Shown piece by piece: positions 8,355 through 17,389 of a stretch of DNA of 64,000 bases (position 1 is its first letter; each line of letters starts with the position of its first letter). The notes below the pieces were generated by a model. The model had not been told where the DNA came from. It saw nothing but the letters and a program-made list of their open reading frames with translations, and ran no database searches. Source of the stretch: Alphaproteobacteria bacterium. GTDB taxonomy: Bacteria; Pseudomonadota; Alphaproteobacteria; Rhizobiales; Xanthobacteraceae. Location of the stretch: NCBI GenBank assembly GCA_037200445.1, contig JBBCGH010000001.1, positions 1,612,001 through 1,676,000 of the forward strand. Reading direction: 5' to 3'. A program made the translations under genes and the position numbers.

Positions 8355-9362
8355 ATGCGGAGCGGCCTTCGCGCCTTCATCGCCATCGCGATACTCGTGG
8401 CAGCGCTTGGATCAGCGCGGGCCGAGGTTTCCGAGGTTCGTCTCTCCAAGCAATACGGCCTGCCGTATCTGCCCTTCATGGTGATGGAGAACTTCCAGTT
8501 CCTCGAAAAGCAGGCGGAGAAACAGGGCCTGACGCTGAAAGTGTCGTGGACCACGCTGTCGAATTCCACCGCCATGATGGAAGCGATCCTGTCGGGGCAG
8601 ATGGATTTCATCACCCCCGGCGTGCCAACGCTGGCAACCATGTGGGACAAGACGGTCGGCACGCCGAACGAGATCCGCGCGCTCTCGGCCGTGCAGTCGA
8701 TGCCCTATGTGCTGGTTACGCGCGAGCCGCGCATCAAGACGCTGCGCGATTTCACCGATAAGGACCGCATCGCGCTGCCCGCCGTGAAGCTGACCGGACA
8801 TGCGATCGCACTGCAGATGGCGGTCGCCAAGGAATGGGGCCGCGAGCAGTACGACAAGCTCGATTCGATCACCGTCTCGCTCTCGCATCCGGACGCGGCC
8901 GCCGCGCTGCTCGCCGGCAAGGGCGAGATCAACGCGCATTTCGCAAGCTCGCCGTTCTACTACATCGAGGAGGCGACGCCCGGCGTCCACCGCGTGCTGC
9001 ACTCCTATGACGCGGCGGGCGGGCGCCACACCAATGGCGTGCTGATGGCCACGAAGAAGTTCTACGACGCCAATCCGAAGGTCTGCGCCGCCGTGGTTGC
9101 GGCGCTGGAAGAATCGAACGCCTGGATCAAGGCCAACCCGCGCAAGGCCGCCGAAATCTACCTCGCGATGACCAGGGAGAAGCGCTCCACGCTCGACGAG
9201 ATGGAGAAGATGGTCACCGACCCGGACGTGGATTACACCACGACGCCGATCAACGTGATGAAGTTCGTCGAGTTCATGAATCTGGCCGGCACGGTGAAGA
9301 AGAAGCCGGGGTCGTGGAAGGACCTGTTCTTCCCGATCGCGTACGAGAAGCCGGGAAGTTGA
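8355..9362 (+). CDS. NMT1/THI5-like ABC transporter substrate-binding protein
   Basis: A 335-residue periplasmic binding protein of the SsuA/TauA/NMT1 class. A signal peptide covers about residues 1-23 (LRAFIAIAILVAALGSARA). The mature protein has the family pattern: Tyr-rich N-terminus, SGQMDFITPGVPTL, and HFASSPFYYIEEATPG. The start ATG at 8355 has AGGGAGG 6-8 bases upstream; an out-of-frame ATG lies just before. No permease or ATPase is adjacent. It is divergent from benzoate-CoA ligase and followed 10 bases later by an MBL hydrolase, so a link to aromatic-acid or sulfonate uptake is possible but unproven. Confidence 0.88.
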   Translation: MRSGLRAFIAIAILVAALGSARAEVSEVRLSKQYGLPYLPFMVMENFQFLEKQAEKQGLTLKVSWTTLSNSTAMMEAILSGQMDFITPGVPTLATMWDKTVGTPNEIRALSAVQSMPYVLVTREPRIKTLRDFTDKDRIALPAVKLTGHAIALQMAVAKEWGREQYDKLDSITVSLSHPDAAAALLAGKGEINAHFASSPFYYIEEATPGVHRVLHSYDAAGGRHTNGVLMATKKFYDANPKVCAAVVAALEESNAWIKANPRKAAEIYLAMTREKRSTLDEMEKMVTDPDVDYTTTPINVMKFVEFMNLAGTVKKKPGSWKDLFFPIAYEKPGS

Positions 9363-9372
9363 GGAGCACGCC

Positions 9373-10155
9373 ATGAACGCGCCCGCACAGCAGCCCACGA
9401 TCACGGTCGGCGGGTTTTCAATCGATATCCTGGTGCAAGGATTCCCCGGTAAGACCGTCTGTCACGGCGGGCTCGGCTGGAGCACGGTTGCGCTGGTGCG
9501 CGGACAGGGGCGCGTGGTGCTCATCGACGCAGGCAACTTCGGCATGCGCCGCGTGATCGCCGAGCGATTGACGGCACACGGTCTCTCGCCTTCGGATGTG
9601 ACCGACGTGATCCTGACGCACGCGCACTACGATCACTCGATCAACTGGCCGATGTTTTCCGCCTCGCGCGTGCTGATCGGCAAGCAGGAGCTCGAATGGG
9701 CCGTGAAGCAGCCGCTCGGCCACCACACCATCCCGGAATTCTATGTGCGCGAGCTGGCCGTCTCGCAGCAACTGCACAATGTGGAGATCGCGGAGGAAGT
9801 CTTGCCCGGGCTCACCGCCTATGCGGGCCCGGGGCATACGCCGGGTCATCTCGTCTATGTGCTCAACGGCGGCGAGCGCGATGTGATCTTCTCGGGCGAC
9901 GCCGCGAAGAACCGCGCCGAGATGCTGTCGCTGACCGCCGACATGACCATGAACGCGGGCGACAGCCGCCGCACCATGGAGCGTATCTGGGACCTGTGGC
10001 GCAAGAAGCCCGGCTCGATCCTGGTGCCTGGTCACGACGTGCCGATGCGGCTCGAAAACGACGAGCCGGTCTACATCGCCAAGCGCACAGCCGGCATCAA
10101 TGCGTGGTTTGGGCGCCAACTCGAAGAGACGACGCTGATCGAGCTGAAGGTGTAA
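9373..10155 (+). CDS. MBL-fold metallo-hydrolase (AHL-lactonase-like)
   Basis: A 260-residue metallo-beta-lactamase-fold hydrolase. The binuclear zinc motif HAHYDH is near residue 79, with further ligands in GHTPGH, FSGDA and the C-terminal GHD. The layout resembles N-acyl-homoserine-lactonase-type members (PF00753), but those cover many thioester and lactone hydrolases and the substrate cannot be read. The ATG follows GAGGAGC closely. It lies 10 bases after the binding-protein gene and 4 bases before the YdcF-like gene, so the three form an operon. Confidence 0.88.
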   Translation: MNAPAQQPTITVGGFSIDILVQGFPGKTVCHGGLGWSTVALVRGQGRVVLIDAGNFGMRRVIAERLTAHGLSPSDVTDVILTHAHYDHSINWPMFSASRVLIGKQELEWAVKQPLGHHTIPEFYVRELAVSQQLHNVEIAEEVLPGLTAYAGPGHTPGHLVYVLNGGERDVIFSGDAAKNRAEMLSLTADMTMNAGDSRRTMERIWDLWRKKPGSILVPGHDVPMRLENDEPVYIAKRTAGINAWFGRQLEETTLIELKV

Positions 10156-10159
10156 GCGC

Positions 10160-10744
10160 GTGCCGCCGGCCGGATGCCGGCCGAGCGCTGCCGAGATCGC
10201 CCGCATCAATGCCGAGCATCTAATCGCAACTCCGCTGGAGCCTGCCGATCTCCTGTTCGTTTTTGGCACGCGCGAAGGCGTGACGGAGCGGGTGAATGTC
10301 GCGTCGCGGCTGTGGCATGACGGATACTGCTCCTGGCTCCTGGTCAGCGGCGGCCTGACGCTCGGCTTGAGCATCAGCGAATGCGAAGTCATGGCGGGTG
10401 CCCTGATCGAGAGCGGTGTTCCGGGGGAGCGAATTATCCGGGAGGACCGCGCCACCAACACGGGCGAAAACGTAACATTCTCACTTCCACTGATTGACGC
10501 ACGCTTGGGATTGAAAAATATCCGCAGCGTGATTTGCCTCGGCAACATGTGGACCGCGCGGCGCTATCCAATGACGTTGCACCGATATTGGCCGGATGTG
10601 GAAAAGATGCTTGTCACGGTGAACCACTACAGGACGCCGGCAGAATTCTGGCACACCGATCCGGCGCTGAGTGCGCGCGTACTCGCCGAATGGGACAAGA
10701 TCGAGCCCTACAAGGCGAAGGGTTTCATCGTCGACTGGCCGTGA
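10160..10744 (+). CDS. YdcF/ElyC-family (DUF218) protein
   Basis: A 194-residue protein of the DUF218 family (YdcF, SanA, ElyC). Visible hallmarks are the LLFVFGTREGV strand-loop, LLVSGGLTLG, and REDRATNTGENV, which match the conserved acidic and Asn residues of the domain. Members act in envelope polysaccharide metabolism or bind S-adenosylmethionine-like ligands; the role here is unknown. No signal peptide or membrane helix is seen. The start is GTG at 10160, four bases after the MBL gene stop; no in-frame ATG fits the domain start. Confidence 0.8.
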   Translation: MPPAGCRPSAAEIARINAEHLIATPLEPADLLFVFGTREGVTERVNVASRLWHDGYCSWLLVSGGLTLGLSISECEVMAGALIESGVPGERIIREDRATNTGENVTFSLPLIDARLGLKNIRSVICLGNMWTARRYPMTLHRYWPDVEKMLVTVNHYRTPAEFWHTDPALSARVLAEWDKIEPYKAKGFIVDWP

Positions 10745-10831
10745 CTGAAACGGGCTGGGGTTCCGCCACGCGCCCTGAAACTTGCCCGCGCCTCTGCGCG
10801 GCTCTATCTTCGGTTGATCGTCGGGGAGGTC

Positions 10832-11389
10832 ATGAAGCGAACCGCCGCCATAGCGACGACCGCCGCGCTGGTGCTCTGCGCAGCGATGCTCGCGTTGCCC
10901 AAGGGTGGCGGCCCCGCCGGTGCCACGCAATCGCGCCCGGCCTGGGGTGAGGTCCGCTGGCCGTTTCCGATTGACCAGTGGGGGCTGGGCAAGGCGTACC
11001 TGTGCAAGGCGGCCGACTGCGGCGTCGAGGTAACGCTCTATCTGCGCGCCAAGATCGGCTTCTGCAATTGCTCGAGCGGCGTCGCGGACGACGAAGAGCT
11101 CGATCGCATCAGCGATTTCGATCTGCTTGGCGATCAGATGACCGCGATCGCGCCGGGCCAGCCGATCACGGTCGCCTGGATGAAGGGACGCAGCCGCGCG
11201 TTCCTGATCGGCGGGCGCCAGCCTTTGGGCAAGTCCGCGCTGTCGGTCGGCTTCAACGACCGCTGCGACGCAATCATCGCGACCGCCGTCGTCGCCAATA
11301 GCCGTCCGGCCGCGGTCGAGCCCGCCGTGCTCGAGTTTCTCAACAGCGCTGTGGTGCTGCGCTGGGCCGCGGTGACGCTCGGCCTCTAG
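10832..11389 (+). CDS. Secreted hypothetical protein
   Basis: A 185-residue protein that I do not recognise. A signal peptide is clear (KRTAAIATTAALVLCAAML, about 1-27). Four to six cysteines follow (YLCKAADCGVEV; GFCNCSSG; DRCD), which suggests disulfides in the periplasm. The start ATG at 10832 has GGGGAGG at 10823-10829. The gene is about 90 bases downstream of the YdcF-like gene and converges with the small Cys-rich gene at 11391, leaving one base between stops. Confidence 0.75.
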   Translation: MKRTAAIATTAALVLCAAMLALPKGGGPAGATQSRPAWGEVRWPFPIDQWGLGKAYLCKAADCGVEVTLYLRAKIGFCNCSSGVADDEELDRISDFDLLGDQMTAIAPGQPITVAWMKGRSRAFLIGGRQPLGKSALSVGFNDRCDAIIATAVVANSRPAAVEPAVLEFLNSAVVLRWAAVTLGL

Positions 11390-11390
11390 C

Positions 11391-11639
11391 TTACTGAAGC
11401 TGGCCGATGTCGGTCAGGAATTTGCGGCACGCGCCCGAGAGCCGAACCTTGTTCTGCTGCAGGCAAGCCAGAACCGCCATATCCTCGCCGAAAAACTTGC
11501 TGCACATCCGCCGCGAGTCCGCACCGCAGGCTTTGTCACCGCGTTTGCGGACATCGTCCTGGGCGGAAGCCGACGCGACACCTGCGACGACGAGGATAAG
11601 GGTTACCAGAGCCGTGGGCAGGTGAAACGCCAGACGCAT
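11391..11639 (-). CDS. Small secreted cysteine-rich protein (GLG1-like repeat)
   Basis: An 82-residue precursor with a signal peptide ending near residue 26 (GVASASAQ). The mature 55 residues contain four cysteines spaced as in the cysteine-rich GLG1/FGFR repeat: DKACGADSRRMC, then LACLQQNK and GACRKFLTD. Such single-repeat proteins are frequent in Rhizobiales; no function is established. It converges on the preceding secreted-protein gene. The 230 bases upstream, to 11870, show no further gene. Confidence 0.75.
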   Translation of the reverse strand: MRLAFHLPTALVTLILVVAGVASASAQDDVRKRGDKACGADSRRMCSKFFGEDMAVLACLQQNKVRLSGACRKFLTDIGQLQ

Positions 11640-11870
11640 TTAGCTTTCCTCCGCGCTGTCTTGTGGGGATGCGAGCAAAAGAGACGCCGCGACGGCTTTG
11701 CCGAGCAGGCCCCCCTCCCGGATTACGATTCCACGCCGGTAGCCTAACACGGTCCGCGCGGCCGAGCGCCCGGCGTCGCGCCGTCAGCCTGTGAATTGCC
11801 GGGAACCGTTGCGCCCGGGCATCATGTCTTGCCACAATTCGCCGTAGCGACGCTGCGGCGCTTGCCGCCG

Positions 11871-14234
11871 TCACATCGTGTGCTGCGCCTTCGCCTCCTG
11901 GAGCGCCTTCCACACGCGCTCGGGCGTCGCCGGCATCTCGATGTTGCTGACGCCATAGTCGGACAGCGCATCGACGATGGCGTTCATCACGGAGGTGAGG
12001 GCGCCCGCACAGCCGGCTTCGCCGCAACCCTTCACGCCAAGCGGATTGAGCTTGGCCGGCACCGGGTGGCTCTCAAAGCCGATCTCCGGCATGTCGCCCG
12101 CGCGCGGCATCGCGTAGTCCATGTAGGAGCCGGTCAAGAGCTGCCCGTCCGCGTCGTAGGCGGTCTTCTCCATGATGGCCTGGCCGATGCCCTGCACCAC
12201 GCCGCCGTGCACCTGGCCCTCCACCAGCAGCGGATTGATGATGGTGCCGAAGTCGTTGACCGAATTGTACTTCACGACCTCGATCACGCCGGTCTCGGGA
12301 TCCACCTCGACCTCGGCGACGTGACAGCCGTTGGGAAACACCGACGGGATCGGCTCGTTCGCGACGTGCTTGACGGAAAGCGAGTTCGGCGCGCCTTCGG
12401 GCAGCTTCAGCCCCGCGCGCAGCTTTTCGGCGAGCTCCATGATGCCGATCGAACGGTCCGTGCCCGCGATGGTGAAGCGCCCATCGCCGAATTCGATATC
12501 GCCCGCAGAGGCCTCGAGCACGAAGCCGGCGATCTGCTTGCCGTTCTTGATGACCTCATCCGCGCCTTCGAGGATCGCGGTGCCGCTCGCATACATCGAG
12601 CGCGAGCCGCCGGTGCCGCCACCGGCGAGCAACTCGTCGCTGTCGCCCTGATGGAGCCTGATGCGCTCGAACGGGACGCCGAGCTTCTGGCTCAGCACTT
12701 GCGCGAACGGCGTGGCGTGGCCCTGCCCATAATCGAGCGTGCCGGTGATGATCGTCACGTCTCCGTTCGGCTCGAAGCGGATGCCGCCCATTTCCTTGTT
12801 CGGCGGCGCAGTGACCTCCAGATAGCTGCCGATGCCGAGCCCGCGCAGCTTGCCGCGCTTCTTCGACTCGCGCTTGCGCTGCTTGAAGCCTTTCGCGTCG
12901 GCGACCTCGACCGCGCGGTCGAACACCGCGGGAAAATCGCCGCTGTCGTACTTCATTCCGGATGATGCCGAATAAGGGATTTCGCTCGGCCGGATCTGAT
13001 TGCGCTTGCGCAGCGAGAAGCGGTCGATCTTCATCTCTTCGGCCGCACGATCGATCAGCCGCTCCATGTAATAGTTGCCTTCGGGGCGGCCCGCGCCGCG
13101 ATAGGCCGACACCAGCACCGTGTTGGTGAACACCACCTTGGTCGAAACTTCGATCAGCGGGATGCGATAGACACTGACCGCGTTCTTCACGATGTTGAGC
13201 GTCGACATCAGCGGCGACACGGGTCCGAGATAGGCCCCGGTGTTGCCGTAGCCGGTAAAGCGCGCCGCGAGGATTTTGCCCTTCGCGTCGAGCGCCAGTT
13301 CGCCCACAAATTCATGGTCGCGCCCGTGATGGTCCGACACGAAGCTCTCGAAGCGGTCCGCGGTCCACTTCACTGGGCGGCCCAGTTCCTTGGCGGCATG
13401 CAGGATCGGCACGTATTCGGGATAGACCGCGGCCTTCATGCCGAATGAGCCGCCGACGTTTCCGACCAGCACGTGCACCTTGTCGGGCGTGACGCCGAGA
13501 ATATCGACGAGCTGGCCCTTCATGCCGAAGGCGCCCTGGCAGCCGATATTCATCGTGTAGCGGCCGCTTGCCTCCTCGAACGAGGCAATCGCCGCGCGCG
13601 GCTCCATCGCGCTCACGACAACCCGGCTGTTGACGAGGCTGAGCTTGGTGACATGCGCGGCCTTGGAAAAGGCCTCGGCAACTTTGTCGGGATCGCCATA
13701 GAGATAGTCGAGCGCGACATTGCCCGGCACATCGTCATAAAGCTGCGGCGCGCCCGGCTTTGCGGCCTCGCTCGCCTGCGTGACCGCGGGGAGCGGATCG
13801 ATGTCCACCGCGACCGCCTCGGCTGCGTCCTTCGCCTGCGCGAGGGTTTCGGCGACCACGACCGCGATCGGATCGCCCACGAAGCGGACTTTGTCCGTCA
13901 TGAGCGAAACGCGCTTTGGCTTCTTCATCTCTGAGCCGTCGCGGTTCTTGAACGGCACCGCGCACTTCATCGTGCCGTAGGCCGAAAGGTCCGCCCCGGT
14001 GTAGATCGCCAGCACGCCCGGCATGGTTTTCGCGGCGGCCGTATCGATGCTCTTGATGATCCCATGGCCGTTGCGGCTGCGCACGAAGACCGCATAGGCC
14101 TCGCCCGCCATGGTGAGATCATCGGTGTACCGGCCGTGCCCCTGGACCAGGACCGGGTCCTCGGTGCGCCGGACCGGCTGGCCGACGCCGTATTTGTTCA
14201 AGTCGAAGGTGTTTGACCGGTCTTGCATATTCAT
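11871..14234 (-). CDS. Xanthine-dehydrogenase-family molybdopterin-binding subunit (CoxL-like, form II)
   Basis: A 787-residue large subunit of the xanthine oxidase/CO dehydrogenase family, which holds Mo-pterin-cytosine-dinucleotide. Visible elements: the a/b hammerhead domain (about 20-130), GNVGGSFGMK, AYRGAGRPEGNYYMER, GTGGSRSMYASG, and GVKGCGEAGC with the catalytic Glu. The AYRGAGRPE loop lacks the Cys of true CO dehydrogenase (AYRCSFR), so it is a form-II hydroxylase acting on an unknown aldehyde, heterocycle or CoA ester. No FAD (CoxM) or 2Fe-2S (CoxS) subunit lies in the window. It is divergent from the binding protein at 14474. Confidence 0.92.
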   Translation of the reverse strand: MNMQDRSNTFDLNKYGVGQPVRRTEDPVLVQGHGRYTDDLTMAGEAYAVFVRSRNGHGIIKSIDTAAAKTMPGVLAIYTGADLSAYGTMKCAVPFKNRDGSEMKKPKRVSLMTDKVRFVGDPIAVVVAETLAQAKDAAEAVAVDIDPLPAVTQASEAAKPGAPQLYDDVPGNVALDYLYGDPDKVAEAFSKAAHVTKLSLVNSRVVVSAMEPRAAIASFEEASGRYTMNIGCQGAFGMKGQLVDILGVTPDKVHVLVGNVGGSFGMKAAVYPEYVPILHAAKELGRPVKWTADRFESFVSDHHGRDHEFVGELALDAKGKILAARFTGYGNTGAYLGPVSPLMSTLNIVKNAVSVYRIPLIEVSTKVVFTNTVLVSAYRGAGRPEGNYYMERLIDRAAEEMKIDRFSLRKRNQIRPSEIPYSASSGMKYDSGDFPAVFDRAVEVADAKGFKQRKRESKKRGKLRGLGIGSYLEVTAPPNKEMGGIRFEPNGDVTIITGTLDYGQGHATPFAQVLSQKLGVPFERIRLHQGDSDELLAGGGTGGSRSMYASGTAILEGADEVIKNGKQIAGFVLEASAGDIEFGDGRFTIAGTDRSIGIMELAEKLRAGLKLPEGAPNSLSVKHVANEPIPSVFPNGCHVAEVEVDPETGVIEVVKYNSVNDFGTIINPLLVEGQVHGGVVQGIGQAIMEKTAYDADGQLLTGSYMDYAMPRAGDMPEIGFESHPVPAKLNPLGVKGCGEAGCAGALTSVMNAIVDALSDYGVSNIEMPATPERVWKALQEAKAQHTM

Positions 14235-14473
14235 CGTGTCGATAACCTTGGGGGAGCGAGAAGGGGCTTGCGATTATCACGCAGCAGTGGGGCGTCGATA
14301 GGGGCTCCCCAAGGGGCAGCCATGCGTCCCACCCGGGGTGGGCCGTTTCATGATGCGCGAAAACCGGCGGCCAAATGTCGCGATTTAGACCAATGGCCTG
14401 AAATCCGCACTTGGCGATCCTGTTCCAATCAGGCAAAAATGTCCGCAAAAGCTTGCCTTAGAGGGAGGACTTG

Positions 14474-15730
14474 ATGCTTCGACGAAAATTGCTGCGCTTG
14501 GCGGCGGGCCTCATCGGCGCGACCGCACTCGCTTCGCTGCCGACGGGCGTATCCGCGCAAAGCGGTGAGCCGATCAAGATCGGATTCTCGATGGCGCTCA
14601 CCGGGCCGCTCGCCGCCAATGGCAAGCAGGCGCTGCTCGGCGCCAAAATCTGGGAAGAGGACACCAACAAGAAGGGCGGCCTGCTCGGCCGTCCGGTGAA
14701 GCTCATTTACTACGACGACCAGAGCAATCCATCGACCGTGCCGGGCATCTACACCAAGCTGCTCGACGTCGACAAAGCCGATCTGGTCGTCGGTCCCTAC
14801 GCGACCGCGATGATCGCGCCCGCGATGCCGGTCGTGATGCAGAAGGGCAAGATGTTCATCGGCCTGTTCGGCCTCGCGGTGAACAGCGAGTTCAACTACC
14901 CGAAATACTTCGCGATGATCCCGTCGGGACCGAACACCAAGCCGGCGTTCACCGAGGGCTTCTTCGATACCGCGGCGGCACAGAATCCGAAGCCGCAGAC
15001 CGTCGCGCTGGTCGCCGCCGACCAGGAGTTCTCGCGCAACGCCTGCGACGGCGCGCGCGACAACATCAAGAAGCACGGCTTCAAGGTCGTCTACGACAAG
15101 ACCTACCCGCCATCGACTACGGACTTCACGCCGATCGTGCGCGCAATCCAGGCGGCCAACCCGGACGTGGTGGCGATCTGCTCCTACCCGCTCGACTCGG
15201 TCGGGATGGTGAAGGCGGTCAATGAGCTGCAGTACAAGCCGAAGATGATCGGCGGCGCCATGGTCGGCCTGCAGGCGACCGTGTTCAAGACGCAGCTCGG
15301 ACCGCTGCTCAACGGCATCACCAACTACGAGACCTGGGTCCCCTCGATGATGACCCCGAGCGCCGACGCGTTCCTCAAGGTGTATCAATCGCGCGCGGCC
15401 GCCGAAGGCGTCGATCCGCTCGGCTACTACCTCGGCACCTGGGGCTATGCGTACCTCGAAGTGCTCGCGGACGGTATCAACGGCTCGAAGAGCATCAACG
15501 ACGACAAGATCGCGGACTGGCTGCGTGCCAATCCGGCCAAGACGATCATGGGCGACATCAGGTTCGGCAAGGGAGGCGAGTGGGCGACCTCCAAGATGCT
15601 CCAGGTCCAGTATCACGACATCAAGAACAACTCGGTCGACCAGCATCGCGGCATGGACACGCAAACCGTGCTGACGCCAGCCGACCTCAAGACCGGCACG
15701 CTGATCTATCCTTACGAAAAGGCGAAGTGA
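14474..15730 (+). CDS. Branched-chain-amino-acid-type ABC transporter substrate-binding protein
   Basis: A 418-residue periplasmic binding protein, fold type I (Leu/Ile/Val or amide family). A signal peptide (RKLLRLAAGLIGATALASL) ends near ARVSAQ-like residue 30. The mature start GEPIKIGFSMALTGPLAANG is characteristic. GAGGGAGG precedes the ATG at 14474; a TTG one codon upstream is less likely. It is convergent with livF, so the transporter's membrane and ATPase genes are on the other strand (15931-19219). The ligand could be an aromatic or short-chain acid rather than an amino acid. A terminator follows at 15767. Confidence 0.92.
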   Translation: MLRRKLLRLAAGLIGATALASLPTGVSAQSGEPIKIGFSMALTGPLAANGKQALLGAKIWEEDTNKKGGLLGRPVKLIYYDDQSNPSTVPGIYTKLLDVDKADLVVGPYATAMIAPAMPVVMQKGKMFIGLFGLAVNSEFNYPKYFAMIPSGPNTKPAFTEGFFDTAAAQNPKPQTVALVAADQEFSRNACDGARDNIKKHGFKVVYDKTYPPSTTDFTPIVRAIQAANPDVVAICSYPLDSVGMVKAVNELQYKPKMIGGAMVGLQATVFKTQLGPLLNGITNYETWVPSMMTPSADAFLKVYQSRAAAEGVDPLGYYLGTWGYAYLEVLADGINGSKSINDDKIADWLRANPAKTIMGDIRFGKGGEWATSKMLQVQYHDIKNNSVDQHRGMDTQTVLTPADLKTGTLIYPYEKAK

Positions 15731-15766
15731 GCGGCGCAACGCTCAACGATCTTTCCGGAGAAGAAG

Positions 15767-15797
15767 ACGCCGCGCGGGAAACCGGGCGGCGTTTTTT
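15767..15797 (+). terminator. Rho-independent terminator after the binding-protein gene
   Basis: Stem ACGCCGC/GCGGCGT with inner GCGG/CCGG (one mismatch), loop GAAA, followed by a run of six T. It lies 37 bases after the stop at 15730. Confidence 0.8.
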
Positions 15798-15805
15798 CTT
15801 GCGGC

Positions 15806-15923
15806 CCTCATCCTGAGGAGCCGAGCGTAGCGAGGCGTCTCGAAGGATGGCCCGGAACGATAGCCCGAATATTTGGCCATCCTTCGAGACGCTCGGCCTG
15901 CGGCCTCGCTCCTCAGGATGAGG
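15806..15923. repeat. Long inverted repeat (CCTCATCCTGAGGAGC family)
   Basis: Outer arms CCTCATCCTGAGGAGC and GCTCCTCAGGATGAGG and inner arms GTCTCGAAGGATGG and CCATCCTTCGAGAC form a large cruciform-like palindrome between two convergent genes. A second copy of the family is at 61009-61108. Confidence 0.8.
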
Positions 15924-15930
15924 ATCTACC

Positions 15931-16662
15931 CTACAGCCCCAGATAAAACTTGCGGATCAGATCGTTGTTGTTGAGTTCGTCGGCCGATTTGCCCTCGAAC
16001 GCGATCTTGCCGTGCACGATCACATAGCCGCGGTCGGCGATGCGGATCGCCTGGTTGAAGTTCTGCTCCGCCATCAGGACCGTCAGATTGTACGTCTTCT
16101 GCAGCGTCTTGATCGTATCGATGGTGCGGCTCACCAAAATAGGCGCGAGGCCGACCGAGGGCTCATCGACCAGCAGGATGCGCGGCGCCGTCATCAGCGC
16201 GCGGGCGAGGGCCAGCATCTGCTGCTCCCCGCCGCTCATCGAGCCGGCGAGCTGGTGGCGCCGTTCCTTCAGCCGCTCGAACATCTCGTAACAGAAGTCG
16301 AGGTTGCGTGCCTTCTCGGTGCGCGCGGTGGGGCGGAACGCGCCGAGCAGCAGATTTTCCTCGACGGTGAGCTTGGGAAACAACCGGCGGCCTTCCGGTA
16401 CCAGCGCGATGCCGAGATCGACGATCTCTTCCGTGCTTAGGCCGACGAGATTGTGCGATCGCCCGTCGATCTGCGCCACGATCGTGCCCGCGCTCGGCCG
16501 CACCATTCCCATGATGCAGCGCATCAGCGTGCTTTTGCCGTTGCCATTGGTGCCGAGCAGAGCGACGGTCTCGGACGGCCGCACGTCGAGCGACACGTTC
16601 TCGAGCACGCGGACCGAACCGTAGCCGGCATGAACGCCGCTGATGGCAATGCTGTCAGCCAA
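15931..16662 (-). CDS. livF: Branched-chain amino acid-type ABC transporter ATP-binding protein LivF
   Basis: A 243-residue ABC ATPase of the LivF type. Walker A is GTNGNGKST, the signature is SGGEQQMLALARAL, and Walker B is ILLVDEPSVGLAP. It would pair with LivG to energise uptake through LivHM. The start is TTG at 16662, eight bases inside the livG 3' end, with GGAGAAAG upstream; no ATG fits the conserved N-terminus. It is last of the livH-livM-livG-livF operon. Confidence 0.93.
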   Translation of the reverse strand: MADSIAISGVHAGYGSVRVLENVSLDVRPSETVALLGTNGNGKSTLMRCIMGMVRPSAGTIVAQIDGRSHNLVGLSTEEIVDLGIALVPEGRRLFPKLTVEENLLLGAFRPTARTEKARNLDFCYEMFERLKERRHQLAGSMSGGEQQMLALARALMTAPRILLVDEPSVGLAPILVSRTIDTIKTLQKTYNLTVLMAEQNFNQAIRIADRGYVIVHGKIAFEGKSADELNNNDLIRKFYLGL

Positions 16663-17389
16663 GGTAGGCTTTCTCCACCTCGGGGTTGCGCACGACCTCC
16701 GCCGGATTGCCGTCGGCGATCTTGCGTCCGGATACCAGAACCACGAGCCTTTGCGAGAAGCTCATCACCGCGCTCATGATATGTTCGATCAGGATGATGG
16801 TGATGCCGCGCGCGTTGAGCTCCATCAGCAGCTTCAGGATATCCTCGATCTCGGAATGCGATAGCCCCGCCATCGACTCGTCGGCGATCAGCAGCTTGGG
16901 CTCCGCCGCCATCGCGCGCGCGAGCTCGAGCTTGCGCATCTCGACCTGTGTGAGATCGCGCGGGCGCTTGGCGGCCTTGTGATCGAGCCCGACAAGGCGG
17001 AGATACTCGACACAATGGATGTTCAGTTCCTCGGCCGTGAGATGCGTGCCCCTGCGGGCTTTGACCGCATACAGGAGAGGAATACGCAGGTTGTCGGCGA
17101 CCGACAGGCTTGCGAACGGCCGCGGCAACTGGAACGAGCGTGAAAGGCCCAGAATCGTGCGCTGATGCGCCGGCAGGCCGTCCATCTTGCGGCCATCGAA
17201 TGTGACGCTGCCAGCCTCGTTCTGCAGCGTGCCGCAGATGCAGTTCACCAGCGTCGACTTGCCGGAGCCGTTCGGGCCGATCAGTCCGAGCCGCTCGCCC
17301 GGCGCAACTTCCAGATTGATGCCGTCGAGCGCGACGAAACCGCCGAATCGCTTGCCGACCTGGTCGATGTGCAGCAAGGGCGCGGTCAT
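16655..17389 (-). CDS. livG: Branched-chain amino acid-type ABC transporter ATP-binding protein LivG
   Basis: A 244-residue ABC ATPase of the LivG type. Walker A is GPNGSGKST, the signature region is DLTQVEMRKLELARAM (a degenerate form of the usual LSxGQQ motif), and Walker B is LLIADESMAGLS, with Ser in place of the Pro found in most LivG proteins. The C-terminus has the LivG-specific SGRKIADGNPAEVV tail. The ATG overlaps the livM stop by four bases (ATGA), and its 3' end overlaps livF by eight. Confidence 0.92.
   Translation of the reverse strand: MTAPLLHIDQVGKRFGGFVALDGINLEVAPGERLGLIGPNGSGKSTLVNCICGTLQNEAGSVTFDGRKMDGLPAHQRTILGLSRSFQLPRPFASLSVADNLRIPLLYAVKARRGTHLTAEELNIHCVEYLRLVGLDHKAAKRPRDLTQVEMRKLELARAMAAEPKLLIADESMAGLSHSEIEDILKLLMELNARGITIILIEHIMSAVMSFSQRLVVLVSGRKIADGNPAEVVRNPEVEKAYLG

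Noticed and set aside
8412..10548. Minus-strand frames opposite the binding-protein, MBL and YdcF genes
   Set aside because: Shadows of well-supported plus-strand genes; no ribosome sites or motifs.
11871..14234. True CO dehydrogenase CoxL
   Set aside because: The active-site loop reads AYRGAGRPE without the Cys of form I enzymes, and coxMS are absent.
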